This document shows, piece by piece, positions 35,328-45,078 of a DNA stretch of 64,000 nucleotides. The notes under the pieces are model-generated. The model saw only the letters and a list, made by a program, of their open reading frames with translations. It searched no databases and was not told the DNA's origin. The translations under genes and the position numbers were made by a program. The stretch comes from Betaproteobacteria bacterium (GTDB taxonomy: Bacteria > Pseudomonadota > Gammaproteobacteria > Burkholderiales > Rhodocyclaceae): NCBI GenBank assembly GCA_016720065.1, contig JADJXY010000002.1:1067001-1131000 (forward strand), written 5' to 3'. Position 1 is the stretch's first letter, and each line of letters starts with the position of its first letter.

Positions 35328-35466
35328 GCGCGGGCGCGGGGCAAGCTTCTCCCCCTCGGCCCCCTCTGCGCGAGAGCCCCCCCACCGCGCGGGCGCGGGG
35401 CAAGCCCGATGGCGCCTACTTTGGCCTGGGAGGCGTGGCCCACCACCGCGCGGGCGCGGGGCGAGC
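35328..35466. repeat. Three spaced copies of a 19-bp GC-rich repeat
   Basis: GCGCGGGCGCGGGGCAAGC occurs at 35328-35346 and 35387-35405, and with one change (GCGAGC end) at 35448-35466. The periods are 59 and 61 bp with unrelated spacers of about 40 bp. It lies between mnmH and the methyltransferase gene. Too few copies and too low complexity for CRISPR; no role known. Confidence 0.7.
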
Positions 35467-35487
35467 CCGGGGGATTGGAACGACCCT

Positions 35488-36027
35488 TCAGCCCGGCCGA
35501 CGTGCGCAGAGGGCCTGACGCATGGCGGGCTTGGGGACGGCACTGTAGCCCTCTTCGTAGGCCAGGACGGTAAGGCCATGGCGCGCCGCCAGCCGCAGCA
35601 ATTCCTGCGAGGCCAGGAGAAAATCCGGGCGCGAGGGTTTGCCGTAGCGTTCGTTGCCCACCATGAAGGTTTCGTAAATGAGGATCGCTCCCGGCGCCAG
35701 CAAAGCGACCAGATCGTCCAGCCGGGGACGCCACAGGTAGTTGCTCACCAGCACGCCGCTATAGCTCGCGCCACCCAAGGGCCAGGTTTCACCCTCCAGG
35801 TCGGCGATACGGGGCGTGACGCCCGCGACGTCGGCGAGACCCGCCAGGGCCGCGGCGTCGCGGTCCAGGGCCAGAACCTGGTGGCCCGCCGCCGCCAGAA
35901 ATCGGGCGTGGCGGCCGCTGCCACAGGCGAGGTCGACGACACTTGCTCCCGGTTCCAGGGAGGCGGCGTGGCGAACGACCCAGGGGGAAGGCGGCGCGGC
36001 GGCGCCAAGATCGCTGTGTTCGCTCAT
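35488..36027 (-). CDS. Class I SAM-dependent methyltransferase
   Basis: 179 residues. SAM-binding motif I is VVDLACGSGRHARFLAAAG, followed by the acidic VLALDRD and VSNYLWRPRLDDLVALLAPGAILIYETF, resembling TehB-like small methyltransferases. A CGGAG site precedes the ATG at 36027. Convergent with mnmH. Substrate unknown. Confidence 0.83.
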   Translation of the reverse strand: MSEHSDLGAAAPPSPWVVRHAASLEPGASVVDLACGSGRHARFLAAAGHQVLALDRDAAALAGLADVAGVTPRIADLEGETWPLGGASYSGVLVSNYLWRPRLDDLVALLAPGAILIYETFMVGNERYGKPSRPDFLLASQELLRLAARHGLTVLAYEEGYSAVPKPAMRQALCARRPG

Positions 36028-36177
36028 TTCGGGCTCCGGCGGCGGGCCGGCGCATCTCGCGCCAGGGACCACCCCATCAGGGTTCACGAAGATTTCATCT
36101 AAGATTGAGGCTGTGGCCATAGTATCATTTGTGCGCCGCACCATTACATGGATCAAATTTTCGCCGCGGGGCCCATC

Positions 36178-38871
36178 ATGCTGGAACAGCACTATCTCAC
36201 GACGCTTTTCGAGCCCAAATCGGTGGCCGTCATCGGCGCTTCCGAGCGCGAAAACGCCGTCGGCCACGTCATCCTCAAGAACATCCTGGCTTCGGGCTAC
36301 AAGGGCCGGCTCTACGCCATCAATCCCAAGTACGAGCGGGTTCTCGGCCAGGAATGCTTCAAGTCCATCGAGGAAATCGGCGCCCGGGTCGATATGGCGG
36401 TCATCGCCACCAAACCCCAGACCGTGCCCCGCATCATCGAGCAATGCGGCAACAGCGGCGTGCGCAACGCCATCGTCATTTCGTCGGGCTTTGCCGAATC
36501 GGGCCACGTGGGCGCAGCCATCGAGCGCAAGATGCTCGAAGTGGCCCGTTCCTACAACGTGCGCATCCTGGGCCCCAATTGCCTCGGCATCATCCGGCCG
36601 GAACTCGGCCTCAACGCCACCTTCGCCCGGGTCACGGCCAAAGGGGGCAACATGGCCCTGGTGTCCCAGTCCGGCGCCATGTGTTCCGCCGTCCTCGACT
36701 GGGCAAAATCCAACGACGTGGGCTTTTCCTCGGTCATTTCCCTGGGCAGTATCGCCGACGTGGATTTCGGCGAAATCCTCGACTATCTCATCTACGACAA
36801 CCGCACCCACTACATTCTCATGTACGTGGAGGGCATCCGCAACGCACGCCGCTTCATGAGCGCCCTGCGTTCCGCCGCCCGCATCAAGCCCATCATTCTG
36901 CTGAAGGCCGGCCGCCACGAGGCGGGCTCCATGGCGGCGCAGACCCATTCCGGCATGGCGGCCGTGGCCGACGCCGTCTTCCAGGCCGCCGTGCGCCGTT
37001 CCGGCGTGGTGCGGGTGGCCAGCGTCGCCCACCTGTTCTACGCCGCCAAAGCCCTGGCGTCCAAATTCCGCCCCCAGGGCACCCGGCTGGCCATCGTCAC
37101 CAACGGCGGCGGTCCCGGCGCCATGGCCGCCGACCGGGCCGGCGACCTGGGCATTCCCCTGACCCGCCTGTCCGACGCGACCATGGATGCCCTCAACAAG
37201 TGCCTGCCCACCCACTGGTCCCACAGCAACCCCGTGGACCTCCTGGGTGACGCCACGCCTGACCGCTACCGGGATGCCATCCTGGCCGTGGCCAAGGACG
37301 AAGGCGTGGACAGCATCCTGGTCATGCTCTCCCCCCAGGCCATGACCGAGCCCCTGGAAGTGGCCAAGACCGTGGTGGCGGTGAGCGAAGAATCCTCCAA
37401 GTCTCTGATCTGCTGCTGGATGGGCGAGGAACAGGTGCTCGCCGGGCGCCGCCTGCTCACCGAGTCAGGCGTCCCGGCTTTCCGCATGCCGGAAACGGCC
37501 ATCGATCTCTTTCACCACATCTCCACCTACTACAGCAACCAGAAGCTGCTGCTGCAAACGCCGGAGCCCACCCGCCAGCACGGCCGGCCCGAATGCGAAG
37601 GCGCCAAGATGCTCATCGAAGCCCTGCTGGCCGAACGGCGCAAGGTGCTCTCGGAAATGGAATCCAAGGCGATCCTGCGCGCCTTCCGCGTGCCGGTGGC
37701 CCAGACCATGGTGGCCCGCACCGCCACCGAGGCCCTGCTGCTGGCCGAACAACTCGGCTTCCCGGTGGCCATGAAGGTCGACTCCCCCGACCTGCCCCAC
37801 AAGTCCGACGCCGGTGGCGTGCGCCTCAATATCAACAACGCCCCGGCGGTGCGCAACGCCTATCACGACATCATCGAGACGGTGCAGAAGCGCCATCCCA
37901 ATGCCCGCATCAACGGCGTTTCCATCGAGCCCTTCCTGGCCCGCCCCAACGGCCGCGAACTCATGGTGGGCGTGCTGCGCGACCCGATCTTCGGCCCGGT
38001 CATCACCTTCGGCGCCGGGGGCTTCGATGTCGAGGTCTTCCACGACCGCTCGGTAGCCTTGCCGCCCCTGAACAAATTCCTGGCCCAGGACCTCATCCGC
38101 TCGACCCGGGCGTCCAAACTCCTGGGCGAATTCCATAATATGCCGCCGGTGGACATGGCGGCCCTGGAGGAAGTCCTGCTTTGCATTTCCGAAATGGTCT
38201 GCGAACTGCCGTGGATCGTGGAAATGGACCTCAACCCGCTCATCGTCGATGAGAACGGCGCCATCGCCGCCGACGCCCGCATCGTCATCGACCACGCCCT
38301 GGCCCCGGCGGGAGACCGCTACGCCCACATGGCGATCTACCCCTACCCGGTCCATCTCATCCAGGAGTGGCAACTCAACGACGGCACCACGGTCAATATC
38401 CGCCCCATCCGCCCCGAGGACGCCGACATGGAACAGGAATTCGTCAAATCCATGTCCGACGAATCCCGCTACTACCGCTTCATGGACACCATCCGTGAGC
38501 TGACCCAGACCATGCTGGTGCGCTTCACCCAGATCGACTACGACCGGGAAATGGCCCTGGTGGCCACCATTACCGACGACACCGGCAAGGAGACCCAGAT
38601 CGGCGTCTCCCGCTACGTCCTCAACCCGGACGGCGAATCGGTCGAATTCGCCCTGGCCGTCGGCGACGCCTGGCAGAAGTGCGGCGTCGGCCGCAAGCTG
38701 ATGACCGCCCTCATCGACTGCGCCCGCCAGAAGGGCTACCGCGCCGTCGTCGGCGACGTCCTGGCCTCCAACAGCAAGATGTTCAAGCTCATGGCCAGCC
38801 TGGGCTTCACCATCCATCCCCATCCCGACGATACCGCCGTGAAGCGGGTGGTCAAGCCGCTGACGGGCTGA
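36178..38871 (+). CDS. pat: Pat-like protein lysine acetyltransferase (acyl-CoA synthetase ADP-forming type plus GNAT)
   Basis: 897 residues from the ATG at 36178 (an ATG at 36148 adds ten). The first ~700 residues are an NDP-forming acyl-CoA synthetase-like region: CoA-binding LFEPKSVAVIGASE, NCLGIIRP, SQSGAMC, NGGGPGAMAADRAGDLG, ATP-grasp part KVDSPDLPHKSDAGGVRLN. The last ~170 are a GNAT domain (IRPIRPEDADMEQEFVKSM, CGVGRKLMTALIDCA). This is the layout of bacterial Pat/YfiQ, which acetylates metabolic enzymes, notably acetyl- and propionyl-CoA synthetases. The prpE gene at 48.5 kb could be a target, but that is inference. Confidence 0.9.
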   Translation: MLEQHYLTTLFEPKSVAVIGASERENAVGHVILKNILASGYKGRLYAINPKYERVLGQECFKSIEEIGARVDMAVIATKPQTVPRIIEQCGNSGVRNAIVISSGFAESGHVGAAIERKMLEVARSYNVRILGPNCLGIIRPELGLNATFARVTAKGGNMALVSQSGAMCSAVLDWAKSNDVGFSSVISLGSIADVDFGEILDYLIYDNRTHYILMYVEGIRNARRFMSALRSAARIKPIILLKAGRHEAGSMAAQTHSGMAAVADAVFQAAVRRSGVVRVASVAHLFYAAKALASKFRPQGTRLAIVTNGGGPGAMAADRAGDLGIPLTRLSDATMDALNKCLPTHWSHSNPVDLLGDATPDRYRDAILAVAKDEGVDSILVMLSPQAMTEPLEVAKTVVAVSEESSKSLICCWMGEEQVLAGRRLLTESGVPAFRMPETAIDLFHHISTYYSNQKLLLQTPEPTRQHGRPECEGAKMLIEALLAERRKVLSEMESKAILRAFRVPVAQTMVARTATEALLLAEQLGFPVAMKVDSPDLPHKSDAGGVRLNINNAPAVRNAYHDIIETVQKRHPNARINGVSIEPFLARPNGRELMVGVLRDPIFGPVITFGAGGFDVEVFHDRSVALPPLNKFLAQDLIRSTRASKLLGEFHNMPPVDMAALEEVLLCISEMVCELPWIVEMDLNPLIVDENGAIAADARIVIDHALAPAGDRYAHMAIYPYPVHLIQEWQLNDGTTVNIRPIRPEDADMEQEFVKSMSDESRYYRFMDTIRELTQTMLVRFTQIDYDREMALVATITDDTGKETQIGVSRYVLNPDGESVEFALAVGDAWQKCGVGRKLMTALIDCARQKGYRAVVGDVLASNSKMFKLMASLGFTIHPHPDDTAVKRVVKPLTG

Positions 38872-39152
38872 TTTCCGGGCGAGGCAACGCACAAGCGGGC
38901 TTGCCGGAAATCACCGCCACGGGGCCCATGGCAGCGCCGGTCATCGACGAATCCGGCGAAGACGGCCTCCACCCGGCAATGCTCCTCGAAACCTTGGAAG
39001 CCGAGGCGTCAGCGGCGGAAGGTTTGCATAGTCTCCTTGCGGCCTGAACCTATTGTGGAGTCAATTCCCGCCCCCGAGCGGTAACCCGTTTTCTACCGCA
39101 GCGGCAGCGTGCTACACGCAGGGTCAACAAAATTGCAATACCGGGCCGCCAA

Positions 39153-41708
39153 TCAACCCAACCCGAAAACCTCCCGCATCAAGGCCACGTCGCGCAAAGT
39201 CCGGCTGAGGTAGGGCGCGTCCTTTTCCGGTAGAGGAACCCGGACATCGTCCTTGATCTCTTCCACATACCATCCATCCAGGGTGACCGGAATCAAGGCT
39301 GTGACGGGCTTCAGATCGCAATTCAAGGCCCGTGTCGCCAAGGCTTCGGCAACGGCCAGCCAGCCCATGACAGCGTCGCCGATCCTCGACTTCCCGGCGG
39401 CCCTGTCGATGTGGGCGAAGGCGCCGGCCAGCGCCCCCAGCAAGTGGCGGCAGAAATCCTTGTCCTGCTTCAGGTGTTCATGTAAAACGTCGGGGGATTC
39501 GCCCTGATTGCCCTCCAGGCCGTCGAGGAACATGGTCAGGACCGCGGTGACCGTGCGCGCCAGTTCTTCGCTGCCGGCGCGTGGCGCCGAGCGGACATCC
39601 TCTTCGTAGATCTGCTTGTAGGAGTTCCCGACGCGATACTGATCCTCCTTGTTCATCAGGGGGTGAAGGACGTCGACTACGGTTCTCAGGCCGGAAGGAA
39701 GGTCCGGGCTGCCGACCCGCTTGTTGTTGGACCACTCGTTCAGGGCGCCGAAGAGATTGACCAGGCAATCGCCGGCGCTCATCTCGTCTACGCTGTGCCG
39801 TAGGCTCTTCCCTTTCATGAGCGCCCACCAGAGTCCAAAGCCGTTGGTCAGGATGCGCAGGGGCAGCGACGCCTCGGTGCCCTCGCTCTTGCCGATGCGG
39901 ATGACCTGGACGCCGAGATTGAACAGGGAGGCGGGGACATTGCGGATATCCCGATCGCGGCTGAAGCGGCTGCGCATGACGGCTGACAACATGGTGAGCA
40001 CCGACGAGCGATACCAGCCGGGTTCTAGCTTTCCTGCGATCGAACCGCCGACCTGGCCCTCGTCGAAAAGATCGCACAGCCAATACCAGGCCACCGGAAT
40101 GTTGGTCATGAACATCAGGGCCTGGACCGCGGGGCCGGCAAGCTTTTCATCGATGCGCAGCCCCATCGAAGTGATCGGTTCCAGAACCTCGGCGCTCTTC
40201 GGGGAGGACTCTTCGATCAGGTGGGCGATGGTGGCGAGGGCGTGCAGGGCATTCAGGTGCTTGCCGAAGTTCTTGGGCAGGGTTTCGGTTCGGCTCGCGA
40301 CGCGAGAAAGCTCAGGCAGCCAGCCCGCCAGATTATTGGCGAGCTGTTGGAGAACCCGGGCGGCCGCCGGTTCGAGACTTCCTCCCTCGACCACGTGCCG
40401 CAGGGCGTCGAGTCCCAGCCTGGCGGCGTGGCGCAGGCACTGGCGGTCTTCGGCCTGGGCATACCAGGTGACCAGGTTCACCCGGGTGGTGAAGAGGCTG
40501 TCCGCCGGGCTGTCGTGGTCCTGGTCGAGCAGCGCAACCAACCGACTGACGAAGCCGATGAACCCGGGATTGGCGGGCGGCGTGGAACCGTTGCGGAACA
40601 CTGCCTCGCCGGCGAACAGGTGGACCACCAGATCGACGAGCTGCATGGGGCTCAGTCCCGCCCGCTCGAAGCGCTCCACCGTCCTCGCCAGCGGGCCGGT
40701 GGCAAGCGCCAGTGCCAGTTCCGGGTTGTTCTCGGACTGCCGGAGCACCATGCTGGCGCCCAGTATGGCCTCCTCGTAGCCGCCGATGAATTCCGGGGGC
40801 AGATCGAAAGACTTCGGTACGACATCGACGCTGGCCGCCCGCTCGCGAATCAACTCGGTGGCCTTGTCGAGGTTGGTCGTGGCGGGGAAATTCTCCCGCA
40901 ACTCCCGCTCCAGTTGCCGCAATCCGCCGATGCCATGGGTTCTGGCGACGGTGTCGGCAAACGCGCTCAACTTGTCCAGGTCGATTTCGCCGGGACTTTC
41001 CTCAGGTTCGTCGGGTACCGGGGGCGGAGTGGGACTTGCTGCGGCGGCCGCAGGGTCGGGCTCGGCGGATAGTTTGGGGGGCGAATCGACCCGCTCTAGG
41101 GACAGAGTGGCTGTCCCGTCGTCGACGCTGAGGTCGAGTGGGTTTTCGTCTGATGAATCCTCGGTAGGTTCAGGTGTGGGCGTGGCGGCATCCAATGGTC
41201 CACCTTTTTTGACACTGACTTCGCCCGACGAAGGCCGGAGTAAATAGCTTCCGGCGTCGGCAACCATTTTGAATTGACGTGGCGAAGTCTGGCTCGTGTC
41301 GGCTACTCCCTGTTGGAGATTTGCCGGCAAGGTGGGCCAAGGCGCTAGATCGGCGTCCTCTTTCGGCTGAACGGCCCAGGAAACGGTGAACGCCGGCTGC
41401 GTGGCGGCCCAGTCCGCAAAATGTCTTGCAAACGTAGATATCTCATCGTCGGTTAGCAGCAACCAATCTGGAGCTTTGTCGGGCTCTTTGGATTTGCGGG
41501 CACCTGTGAATGCAGCGGTAATCCAATTTGCCCATAATCCTGCAATCTCCTCTGGGGTCTTGGTATGGAGCGCTGGCGAGTCGGACCCCTTGTTGTCGAA
41601 ACTCGCCCTAGTGGTGTTGAGCGTTTTTGTGATCTTGACATCTTCCTTGGTGAGAACCGCAACATTTTCGGTCGCCACCGGCGCCACCTTCGCCAATTTG
41701 TCAGCCAT
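39153..41708 (-). CDS. Large protein of unknown family, third gene of the KAP operon
   Basis: 851 residues, no recognised domain. Residues 1-160 are a soluble region (LWANWITAAF, DWLLLTDDEISTFARHFADW). Residues about 165-250 are a low-complexity Pro/Ser/Glu/Asp linker. Residues 255-851 are helical and repeat-like (LRQLERELRENFP, LVDLVVHLFAGEAVFRN, VLQQLANNLAGWLPEL, LNALHALATIAHLIEE). No signal peptide or clear membrane span. It starts nine nt after the KAP stop, with TAAGGAGAAGAA as both stop region and ribosome site, so the two proteins are coupled and probably interact. It could be a scaffold, sensor or effector of the system. Confidence 0.8.
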   Translation of the reverse strand: MADKLAKVAPVATENVAVLTKEDVKITKTLNTTRASFDNKGSDSPALHTKTPEEIAGLWANWITAAFTGARKSKEPDKAPDWLLLTDDEISTFARHFADWAATQPAFTVSWAVQPKEDADLAPWPTLPANLQQGVADTSQTSPRQFKMVADAGSYLLRPSSGEVSVKKGGPLDAATPTPEPTEDSSDENPLDLSVDDGTATLSLERVDSPPKLSAEPDPAAAAASPTPPPVPDEPEESPGEIDLDKLSAFADTVARTHGIGGLRQLERELRENFPATTNLDKATELIRERAASVDVVPKSFDLPPEFIGGYEEAILGASMVLRQSENNPELALALATGPLARTVERFERAGLSPMQLVDLVVHLFAGEAVFRNGSTPPANPGFIGFVSRLVALLDQDHDSPADSLFTTRVNLVTWYAQAEDRQCLRHAARLGLDALRHVVEGGSLEPAAARVLQQLANNLAGWLPELSRVASRTETLPKNFGKHLNALHALATIAHLIEESSPKSAEVLEPITSMGLRIDEKLAGPAVQALMFMTNIPVAWYWLCDLFDEGQVGGSIAGKLEPGWYRSSVLTMLSAVMRSRFSRDRDIRNVPASLFNLGVQVIRIGKSEGTEASLPLRILTNGFGLWWALMKGKSLRHSVDEMSAGDCLVNLFGALNEWSNNKRVGSPDLPSGLRTVVDVLHPLMNKEDQYRVGNSYKQIYEEDVRSAPRAGSEELARTVTAVLTMFLDGLEGNQGESPDVLHEHLKQDKDFCRHLLGALAGAFAHIDRAAGKSRIGDAVMGWLAVAEALATRALNCDLKPVTALIPVTLDGWYVEEIKDDVRVPLPEKDAPYLSRTLRDVALMREVFGLG

Positions 41709-41717
41709 TTCTTCTCC

Positions 41718-43532
41718 TTAACCCTTCTTGTGGGCGAGGCGCTGTGATTCTCGCCATGCCACGCAGATCGTAGCCGCGACCACCAGTTTTTCGCAGATGA
41801 AGGGCAGTTCGCTAGTACTCCATCGGTATCCCGGCGCCCCAGTCCCAAGCATGGAAACGAGGCGCCCTTCCACGTGCCGGATAGCCGGAGGCGACAAGCG
41901 ACTACCAGGTTCATCGTCGACTGAAATACTCTTCGCTAACAGATCCAGACCTCGAACGAAATTGCACACGTCCTGGTTCCGGGCCGATGGCGTCTCTCTC
42001 GTGGACTCGGGAACGGAACTTATCAACTCCTGGCGGAGAGAATTCAAGAGATCTGCAGTTTTCAGCTCATTGGCAAGCTCCTTCCTCAGCGATCTGAAGA
42101 CGGTCTCAAAGATAAGCATTTTCGGAAGGTCGCTCGGAGCCAGTGTGGGCACGTGCTCCTTGAGGCTCAGGTATTTTTCTTCGTTCTGATGTTGGATACG
42201 AACCCGCTCGTCCTCGTGCAGTGAAGCATAGGTCTGGAGTATCGCGGCTTCGCGGGAGCGGCGGTGCTGAGCGAAAAGGGTGATGTTGGAGGGATCGACC
42301 TTAGTCTTGGCGTTGCTGTCAGTGCCTGCAGGCGCGTCCTTACTTACGGTCGCAGGTGCGCTGCCGGTGCCATCATCGCTTGATCGCAAGACTTCGTTGA
42401 CTGGCTGGCTGTGTTGGGAGTCCAAGGACACCAGGAAGGTCTGGTGCAGGTCCGGCGAGTAATCGTTCAGGGGATTGAAGACCTTGTGGCTCAACTGGAC
42501 GTCCACGTAGGGCAACAGGATCGCCAGACCCTTGAGCCCCAGGGCGCGGCGGGTCATGACGATGGCGGCCTGGGCGACCGCCGGAGTGGAGCGGTCGATT
42601 TCGTCCAGACAGATGACGATGCGCAGTCCGCTGCGTACCGCGCAGGCGACCACCTTCTCGAATTCCCGTTGTGCCAGCATGGGGAGCGCCTGGGTCGGGT
42701 CGATGGTGGCCTCCATCACGCTGTTCTTGAACTGGAGTCCCCGGGGCAGATAGCGGCGCAGGTCGTCCCCCAGCTTGTGGATGACGAAGCGGTTGGAATA
42801 GGCGGAGAAGCAGCGCTTGAGAATTTTGTGGTCGGCCAGGATGGTGTCGACCAGCGCCAGGTGGAGGTCGCAGGCGGTCTGCTCCCGCCAGACATGGGCA
42901 TACACCGAGGCGATATCGGGATTCGCCTGCAATCGGGCTTGCAATTCAGCCATCAGGAAACTCTTGCCCGATCCCCAGCCGCCCTGAATGGCATAGAGCG
43001 GACCCGGCTGATCCAGGCCGAAGCTCTGGAGTCGTTCGGCCATTCTGGCAACGAAGGGTTCCTGACTGCCTAGAAGGAAGCGCTTCTTCGCTTCCTTGGG
43101 CGTGGGTCCGTTGGCCATTTCGCCGAGGTGCCAGTATTCCTTCCAGAGCCGGTAGCGCAGGCACCACCACAGGAACCACCAGCCGCCGAGAAGCAACGCG
43201 AACCAGCAGACGATCTTTCTGAGCAAGGGAGGCAGGGTGCTGGATCCCGCAGTGGTCTCCGCGGCGGAATCCTGAGTTTTGGAAGTCGCGGACTTTTCGG
43301 CGCCTCGTGAGCTTTCCACTGCTTTGGACCCCTCCGCGATGCCGGTGGCCTTGCCCGAATCGGAAGCCAGGGGGGCTGCCGCGGCAGGTTCCTTCTTTGG
43401 GGCCGGGTCATCAGGGAAATACGATGCCCCGAGGCTGATGAGGATCACGGCCCCCACCAGTTTCCAGAATGCGGGGCTCGGTCGGTTGAAGCATCCGCCT
43501 TGCTGAAACAGATAATTCCAGAAACAAGTCAT
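41718..43532 (-). CDS. KAP-family P-loop NTPase, membrane-anchored
   Basis: 604 residues from the ATG at 43532, which has GGGAGGACCGAA upstream. Two hydrophobic segments lie near the N-terminus (FWKLVGAVILISLGASYF and IVCWFALLLGGWWFLWWCL) separated by a Pro/Ala/Ser-rich periplasmic-type loop. The NTPase follows with Walker A YAIQGGWGSGKSFL (Lys190) and Walker B RIVICLDEIDRSTP, then RRALGLKGLAILLPYVDVQLSHKVF. KAP NTPases are STAND-related membrane ATPases, often in phage-defence or plasmid contexts. The interruption of the KAP domain by membrane helices seen in many members is replaced here by N-terminal anchoring. Gap of 22 nt to the hydrolase gene. Confidence 0.86.
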   Translation of the reverse strand: MTCFWNYLFQQGGCFNRPSPAFWKLVGAVILISLGASYFPDDPAPKKEPAAAAPLASDSGKATGIAEGSKAVESSRGAEKSATSKTQDSAAETTAGSSTLPPLLRKIVCWFALLLGGWWFLWWCLRYRLWKEYWHLGEMANGPTPKEAKKRFLLGSQEPFVARMAERLQSFGLDQPGPLYAIQGGWGSGKSFLMAELQARLQANPDIASVYAHVWREQTACDLHLALVDTILADHKILKRCFSAYSNRFVIHKLGDDLRRYLPRGLQFKNSVMEATIDPTQALPMLAQREFEKVVACAVRSGLRIVICLDEIDRSTPAVAQAAIVMTRRALGLKGLAILLPYVDVQLSHKVFNPLNDYSPDLHQTFLVSLDSQHSQPVNEVLRSSDDGTGSAPATVSKDAPAGTDSNAKTKVDPSNITLFAQHRRSREAAILQTYASLHEDERVRIQHQNEEKYLSLKEHVPTLAPSDLPKMLIFETVFRSLRKELANELKTADLLNSLRQELISSVPESTRETPSARNQDVCNFVRGLDLLAKSISVDDEPGSRLSPPAIRHVEGRLVSMLGTGAPGYRWSTSELPFICEKLVVAATICVAWRESQRLAHKKG

Positions 43533-43554
43533 TTCGGTCCTCCCGCGGTGCCTG

Positions 43555-45078
43555 TCACGCCACCCGCGTGACTTCCAGGGCGACCTTGCCCCGGTTGTTG
43601 TCGTAGAACTTCCAGGCATCGTTGGCAAAGCAGTAGAGATAGCCAGAGCTCTTGGGCACTATGGTCGTCCCCTTGCCTATCCTCACGATTTCGCCGCTAT
43701 CCGGCGTGCCTTGCCCGTCGATGCTCGCCCGGCTGGCCACCATGCCGACCAGTTCGAACCAGTCGGCCTCCTCGACACGCTTGGTCCCCCACCAGTCGGC
43801 GTTCTTCTTGCCGGTGAGCTTGTGATATACCGCCTCCGCTTCGCCAAGCAGGGAGCCGAAGTTCTGGATCAGCTTGCCGAAATGGAAGTCGGCGGCGTGG
43901 GCGCCTTGCGGTGGGCACTCGATGGCGCTGTCGATCCAGATCCCCGTAGCCCGGAATTCATAGCGGGCGCCGGCTTCCAGGTAGATACCTGTGGAATTCC
44001 AGTGGGGGCGGGCAAAAACGTCAATGCGGGCAGTTCCACCCACTTCGAGAGGCAGGGTCGGCCAGTAGGGTGCCTGGGCGAGGGGCGGGTTGCTGTGGCG
44101 CTCCAGGACTTCCGGAGCGAGTTCGCTATTGGCCGGAGTTGCCGTAACCCGGGGCGTTCCCCGCGGCTGGGTCCGCATGTGCTTCCACAGGCCGGTCACC
44201 GAGTCGTGCAGAACGCCGCGGGGATCGGGGCGAATCTGCGCGGCCGTGGTCGGATTGATGCGTAGCCCTTGTGCCGCAGCTTCGTCCAGCATCCAGCGCA
44301 GGGCGCAATCGGAGAGGCCGCTGTCGGCATGACCACCGCCGACATCGCAGTGGGTTCCGGGGAACCAGATTTGCCGGAAGCTGTGGCTGGCCGGGCGATC
44401 CTCAGGCGCATCCCACAGGGTTGGCGCGAAACTGGCGCGCCATTCGTCCATGGCGACGGCGTGCCGGGCATGGAGGACATTGTTCGACAGGCGGGTATCG
44501 TGGAAGCGATAATTTACGGGATTGTCGATCAGTTGGTCGAGAAGCACCATGTCATCAGGAACCCCCAGGGCGCCGACGGTATCCCAGACGCCGACGAAGT
44601 GGATGACGGGTTTCTGGTCCACAAACTTGAAGTTTTGCGGCCACATCTTGGCTGGTTCCGCCGAGCGATAGCCCGCCAGGTAGACCTGATCGATGCGCCC
44701 CCAAATATCTTTAGGGGATAGACCACTTAGGTCGAGTAGATTGCCGCGTGAAACGAACCCCGCCAGACTTCGAACCGTATAAGCGCCGCGGCTGAAGCCG
44801 AACAGGAAGATGCGGTCGTCAGGCTGATAGTTGCGACACAACCATTCATAAGCGCTCTTGATGTTCCGGCTCAGTCCGGCACCTAGACCGCCACCAAGCA
44901 CCTTGTTCGCCAAGCCGCCTTCGGCACCAACCCCGGGATGGTAGTACCTGAGTTGCACGTCATCTTGTAGTGCAAGGTTGTAGAGTTTGACGACGTTGGT
45001 CGGGCTGGGGAGATTGTTTTCGGTCTGCTCGGGTGTATTCCAAGTGCCATCGCAAAATACGCAGAGGTTCCGTGCCAT
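43555..45078 (-). CDS. Tle1/DUF2235-type alpha/beta hydrolase with lectin-like C-terminal domain
   Basis: 507 residues from the ATG at 45078 (AGGAGAAAACA upstream). The N-terminal ~320 residues are the DUF2235/Tle1 catalytic domain: CVFCDGTWNTPEQ, nucleophile Ser96 in FLFGFSRGAYTVRSLAGF, VGVWDTVGALGVPD, and the His region GTHCDVGGGHADSGLSD. Such domains are phospholipases, best known as type VI secretion effectors. The C-terminal ~150 residues (ARPHWNSTGIYLEAGARYEF ... KSSGYLYCFANDAWKFYDNN) resemble the PA-IL/LecA galactose-binding fold by motif. No signal peptide, no vgrG or PAAR neighbour. First gene of the operon with the KAP NTPase. Confidence 0.86.
   Translation of the reverse strand: MARNLCVFCDGTWNTPEQTENNLPSPTNVVKLYNLALQDDVQLRYYHPGVGAEGGLANKVLGGGLGAGLSRNIKSAYEWLCRNYQPDDRIFLFGFSRGAYTVRSLAGFVSRGNLLDLSGLSPKDIWGRIDQVYLAGYRSAEPAKMWPQNFKFVDQKPVIHFVGVWDTVGALGVPDDMVLLDQLIDNPVNYRFHDTRLSNNVLHARHAVAMDEWRASFAPTLWDAPEDRPASHSFRQIWFPGTHCDVGGGHADSGLSDCALRWMLDEAAAQGLRINPTTAAQIRPDPRGVLHDSVTGLWKHMRTQPRGTPRVTATPANSELAPEVLERHSNPPLAQAPYWPTLPLEVGGTARIDVFARPHWNSTGIYLEAGARYEFRATGIWIDSAIECPPQGAHAADFHFGKLIQNFGSLLGEAEAVYHKLTGKKNADWWGTKRVEEADWFELVGMVASRASIDGQGTPDSGEIVRIGKGTTIVPKSSGYLYCFANDAWKFYDNNRGKVALEVTRVA

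Noticed and set aside
35328..35466. CRISPR array
   Set aside because: Only three copies of a 19-bp, very GC-rich repeat with spacers of about 40 bp and no cas genes.
38928..39047. Small 39-codon gene after pat
   Set aside because: An ATG frame reading MAAPVIDESGEDGLHPAM exists, but there is no ribosome site or recognised family; it could be a remnant.
39153..45078. Complete type VI effector locus
   Set aside because: No vgrG, PAAR, hcp or immunity-like gene is present in the window, so the DUF2235 protein cannot be assigned as a T6SS effector.
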